Source: JBFXJF01 sp050175155 | GTDB taxonomy: Bacteria > Bacillota > Bacilli > Tepidibacillales > Tepidibacillaceae | Assembly: GCA_050175155.1 (NCBI GenBank) | Contig: JBFXJF010000073.1 | Coordinates: 1 to 5,101, forward strand | Reading direction: 5' to 3' | Length of the DNA stretch: 5,101 nucleotides | Part shown: positions 4,123 to 5,101 of the stretch, one piece after another | Layout of the letters: every line of letters begins with the position of its first letter | How positions within the stretch are numbered: position 1 is the first letter of the stretch | Translations under genes and position numbers: made by a program | The notes under the pieces: generated by a model | Databases searched by the model: none | Seen by the model: the letters and a program-made list of their open reading frames with translations, nothing else | Told to the model about the DNA's origin: nothing

Positions 4123-5101
4123 ATGAAAAAAACGATTTCTAAGTTTGGAATTTTACTATTATTATTTGGTGTATTTTTTGTTATTTCTGGCTGTAACGCA
4201 TTTAATCAAGGATCAAAAATTACATCAATAGCGATTGATTTAGATTCTGTTGAAGAGTCTTATGATGTTGATACTTTTAATATTAGGAGTATTTTATTAA
4301 AAGTTTTTTACTATGATTCTTCAATTTTAATAATCCCGGTAGAAGAATCAATGATATCGGATGAACACAAAACACTGCTAACTACCTCGGGAACACATTT
4401 GATAACAATTAATTATGAAAACTTTACAACTAATGTAACAATTAATTTGGTTGAAAATACCTTAAAAAAACAACTTTTGTCAATATACAATTTGGCAACA
4501 ACGCAAGGTGAATTTGTAGGGACATATGAAGAGTGGCTTGAATCGATAAAAGGTGATGATGGATTAAGTATTGTAAGTGCAACAATTGATACTTCAGGAC
4601 ATCTTATTTTAACATTGTCAGATGATTCCATAATTGATGCAGGACAAGTTGTACCTGATAAAGCAAAAGAAGTTGAATTTCAAGCGGGCGAAAATCAAAT
4701 TCAGTGGCGTTATATAGGAGATACTGAATGGAAAGATTTAGTTTCTTTGGTTGAATTAATTGGAGAACCAGGGATTGATGGAAGAGAAGTCTTATTCCAA
4801 GTAGCCGATAATTATATTCAATGGAAATATGAAGATGAGACAGTATGGAATAACTTAATCTCTCTTACAACATTAACAGGAGCTAAAGGAGACCAAGGAG
4901 ATCCAGGGATTGATGGAAGAGAAGTCTTATTCCAAGTAGCCGATAATTTTATTCAATGGAAATATGAAGATGAGACAGTATGGAATAACTTAATCTCTCT
5001 TACAACATTAACAGGAGCTAAAGGAGACCAAGGAGATCCAGGGATTGATGGAAGAGAAGTCTTATTCCAAGTAGCCGATAATTATATTCAATGGAAATAT
5101 G
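4123..5101 (+). CDS. Repeat-containing surface lipoprotein (5' part)
   Basis: 326 codons are visible and the frame is open at the window end. Residues 1-24 are a lipoprotein signal peptide (basic MKKTISK, hydrophobic core, lipobox ISGC with Cys24), so the product should be lipid-anchored on the outer face of the membrane. Residues about 33-112 resemble a bacterial Ig-like (group 3) domain. Then come a linker with TYEEWLESIKGDDG (134-147) and a beta segment SIVSATIDTSGHLILTLSDD (149-168). From residue 182 a module of the type EVxFQ..x.N.IQW.Y...T.W..L.SL..L.G recurs. The first copy is 39 residues, then come near-identical 45-residue copies, each joined by collagen-like triplets (GAKGDQGDPGIDG). 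Such modular lipoproteins are typical adhesin or surface-coat candidates; function is inferred. ATG 4123 has GGAGG (4114-4118) at a short 4-nt spacing and is the only in-frame start giving the signal peptide. Confidence 0.88.
   Translation, partial: MKKTISKFGILLLLFGVFFVISGCNAFNQGSKITSIAIDLDSVEESYDVDTFNIRSILLKVFYYDSSILIIPVEESMISDEHKTLLTTSGTHLITINYENFTTNVTINLVENTLKKQLLSIYNLATTQGEFVGTYEEWLESIKGDDGLSIVSATIDTSGHLILTLSDDSIIDAGQVVPDKAKEVEFQAGENQIQWRYIGDTEWKDLVSLVELIGEPGIDGREVLFQVADNYIQWKYEDETVWNNLISLTTLTGAKGDQGDPGIDGREVLFQVADNFIQWKYEDETVWNNLISLTTLTGAKGDQGDPGIDGREVLFQVADNYIQWKY
4771..5101 (+). repeat. 135-bp tandem repeat encoding 45-aa modules
   Basis: Units begin at 4771, 4906 and 5041 with an exact 135-bp period. 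Two are complete and the third is cut by the window edge. Units 1 and 2 differ at a single base (A 4814 versus T 4949, Tyr to Phe), and the visible 61 bases of unit 3 match unit 1. A diverged relative of the module precedes them (4666-4782), about half identical in protein and lacking exactly six residues (two Gly-X-Y triplets). Near-perfect nucleotide identity means recent expansion or ongoing homogenisation. Copy number can change by slippage or recombination without breaking the frame. Confidence 0.93.

Noticed and set aside
4413..4631. Minus-strand open frame of 72 codons inside the lipoprotein gene
   Set aside because: Shadow of the + strand frame, which has a signal peptide, lipobox and recognisable modules.
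4771..5101. CRISPR array
   Set aside because: The 135-bp units are contiguous, in-frame coding repeats without spacers.

Overview
The window is a very AT-rich stretch (by eye about 30% G+C or less) in which every gene call is on the + strand. Genes are preceded by strong GGAGG-type ribosome sites. TGG is used for tryptophan and no called reading frame contains an internal TGA, so the standard code fits. Low G+C, these ribosome sites, a lipoprotein built from 'QW.Y...W..L..L..LTG' modules with short collagen-like spacers, and a Firmicutes-style Fic protein together suggest a low-G+C Gram-positive or an Acholeplasma/Izemoplasma-like Mollicute. That is inference; no marker gene is present.

Region 1 (1-317) is non-coding and rich in dyad symmetry. 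It holds a 56-nt nested inverted repeat, then a strong extended -10 promoter flanked by two spaced inverted repeats, then a small palindrome in the leader of the next gene. Region 2 (318-2750) is a co-directional cluster. It runs: a Fic-family protein whose catalytic His and acidic Mg ligand are both replaced; a broken gene (frameshift plus in-frame stop); an intact small membrane protein with a PH-like domain; a second broken small gene (ATA in place of ATG, plus frameshift); and an intact 138-aa soluble protein with a single TPR/Sel1-like repeat at its N terminus. Each member, broken or not, keeps a ribosome site, so the cluster looks like an operon partly decayed in place. A hairpin/T-rich zone closes it.

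Region 3 (2899-3606) is a stand-alone polytopic membrane protein of the DUF4386 type, with noticeably more C-containing codons than its neighbours. Region 4 (3607-4122) is a 516-bp gene-free stretch. It contains a near-consensus promoter about 260 nt upstream of the next gene and a terminator-like hairpin 33 nt before that gene's start, suggesting either a small RNA or a controlled long leader. Region 5 (4123 to the window end) is the 5' part of a lipoprotein gene. The product has a lipobox, an Ig-like domain, an 'EEWLESIKG' linker, and a 45-residue module tandemly repeated with almost perfect nucleotide identity, running off the window.

The points most worth a second look are the degenerate Fic with its decayed companions and symmetric operator region, and the recently expanded lipoprotein repeat array with its structured leader.
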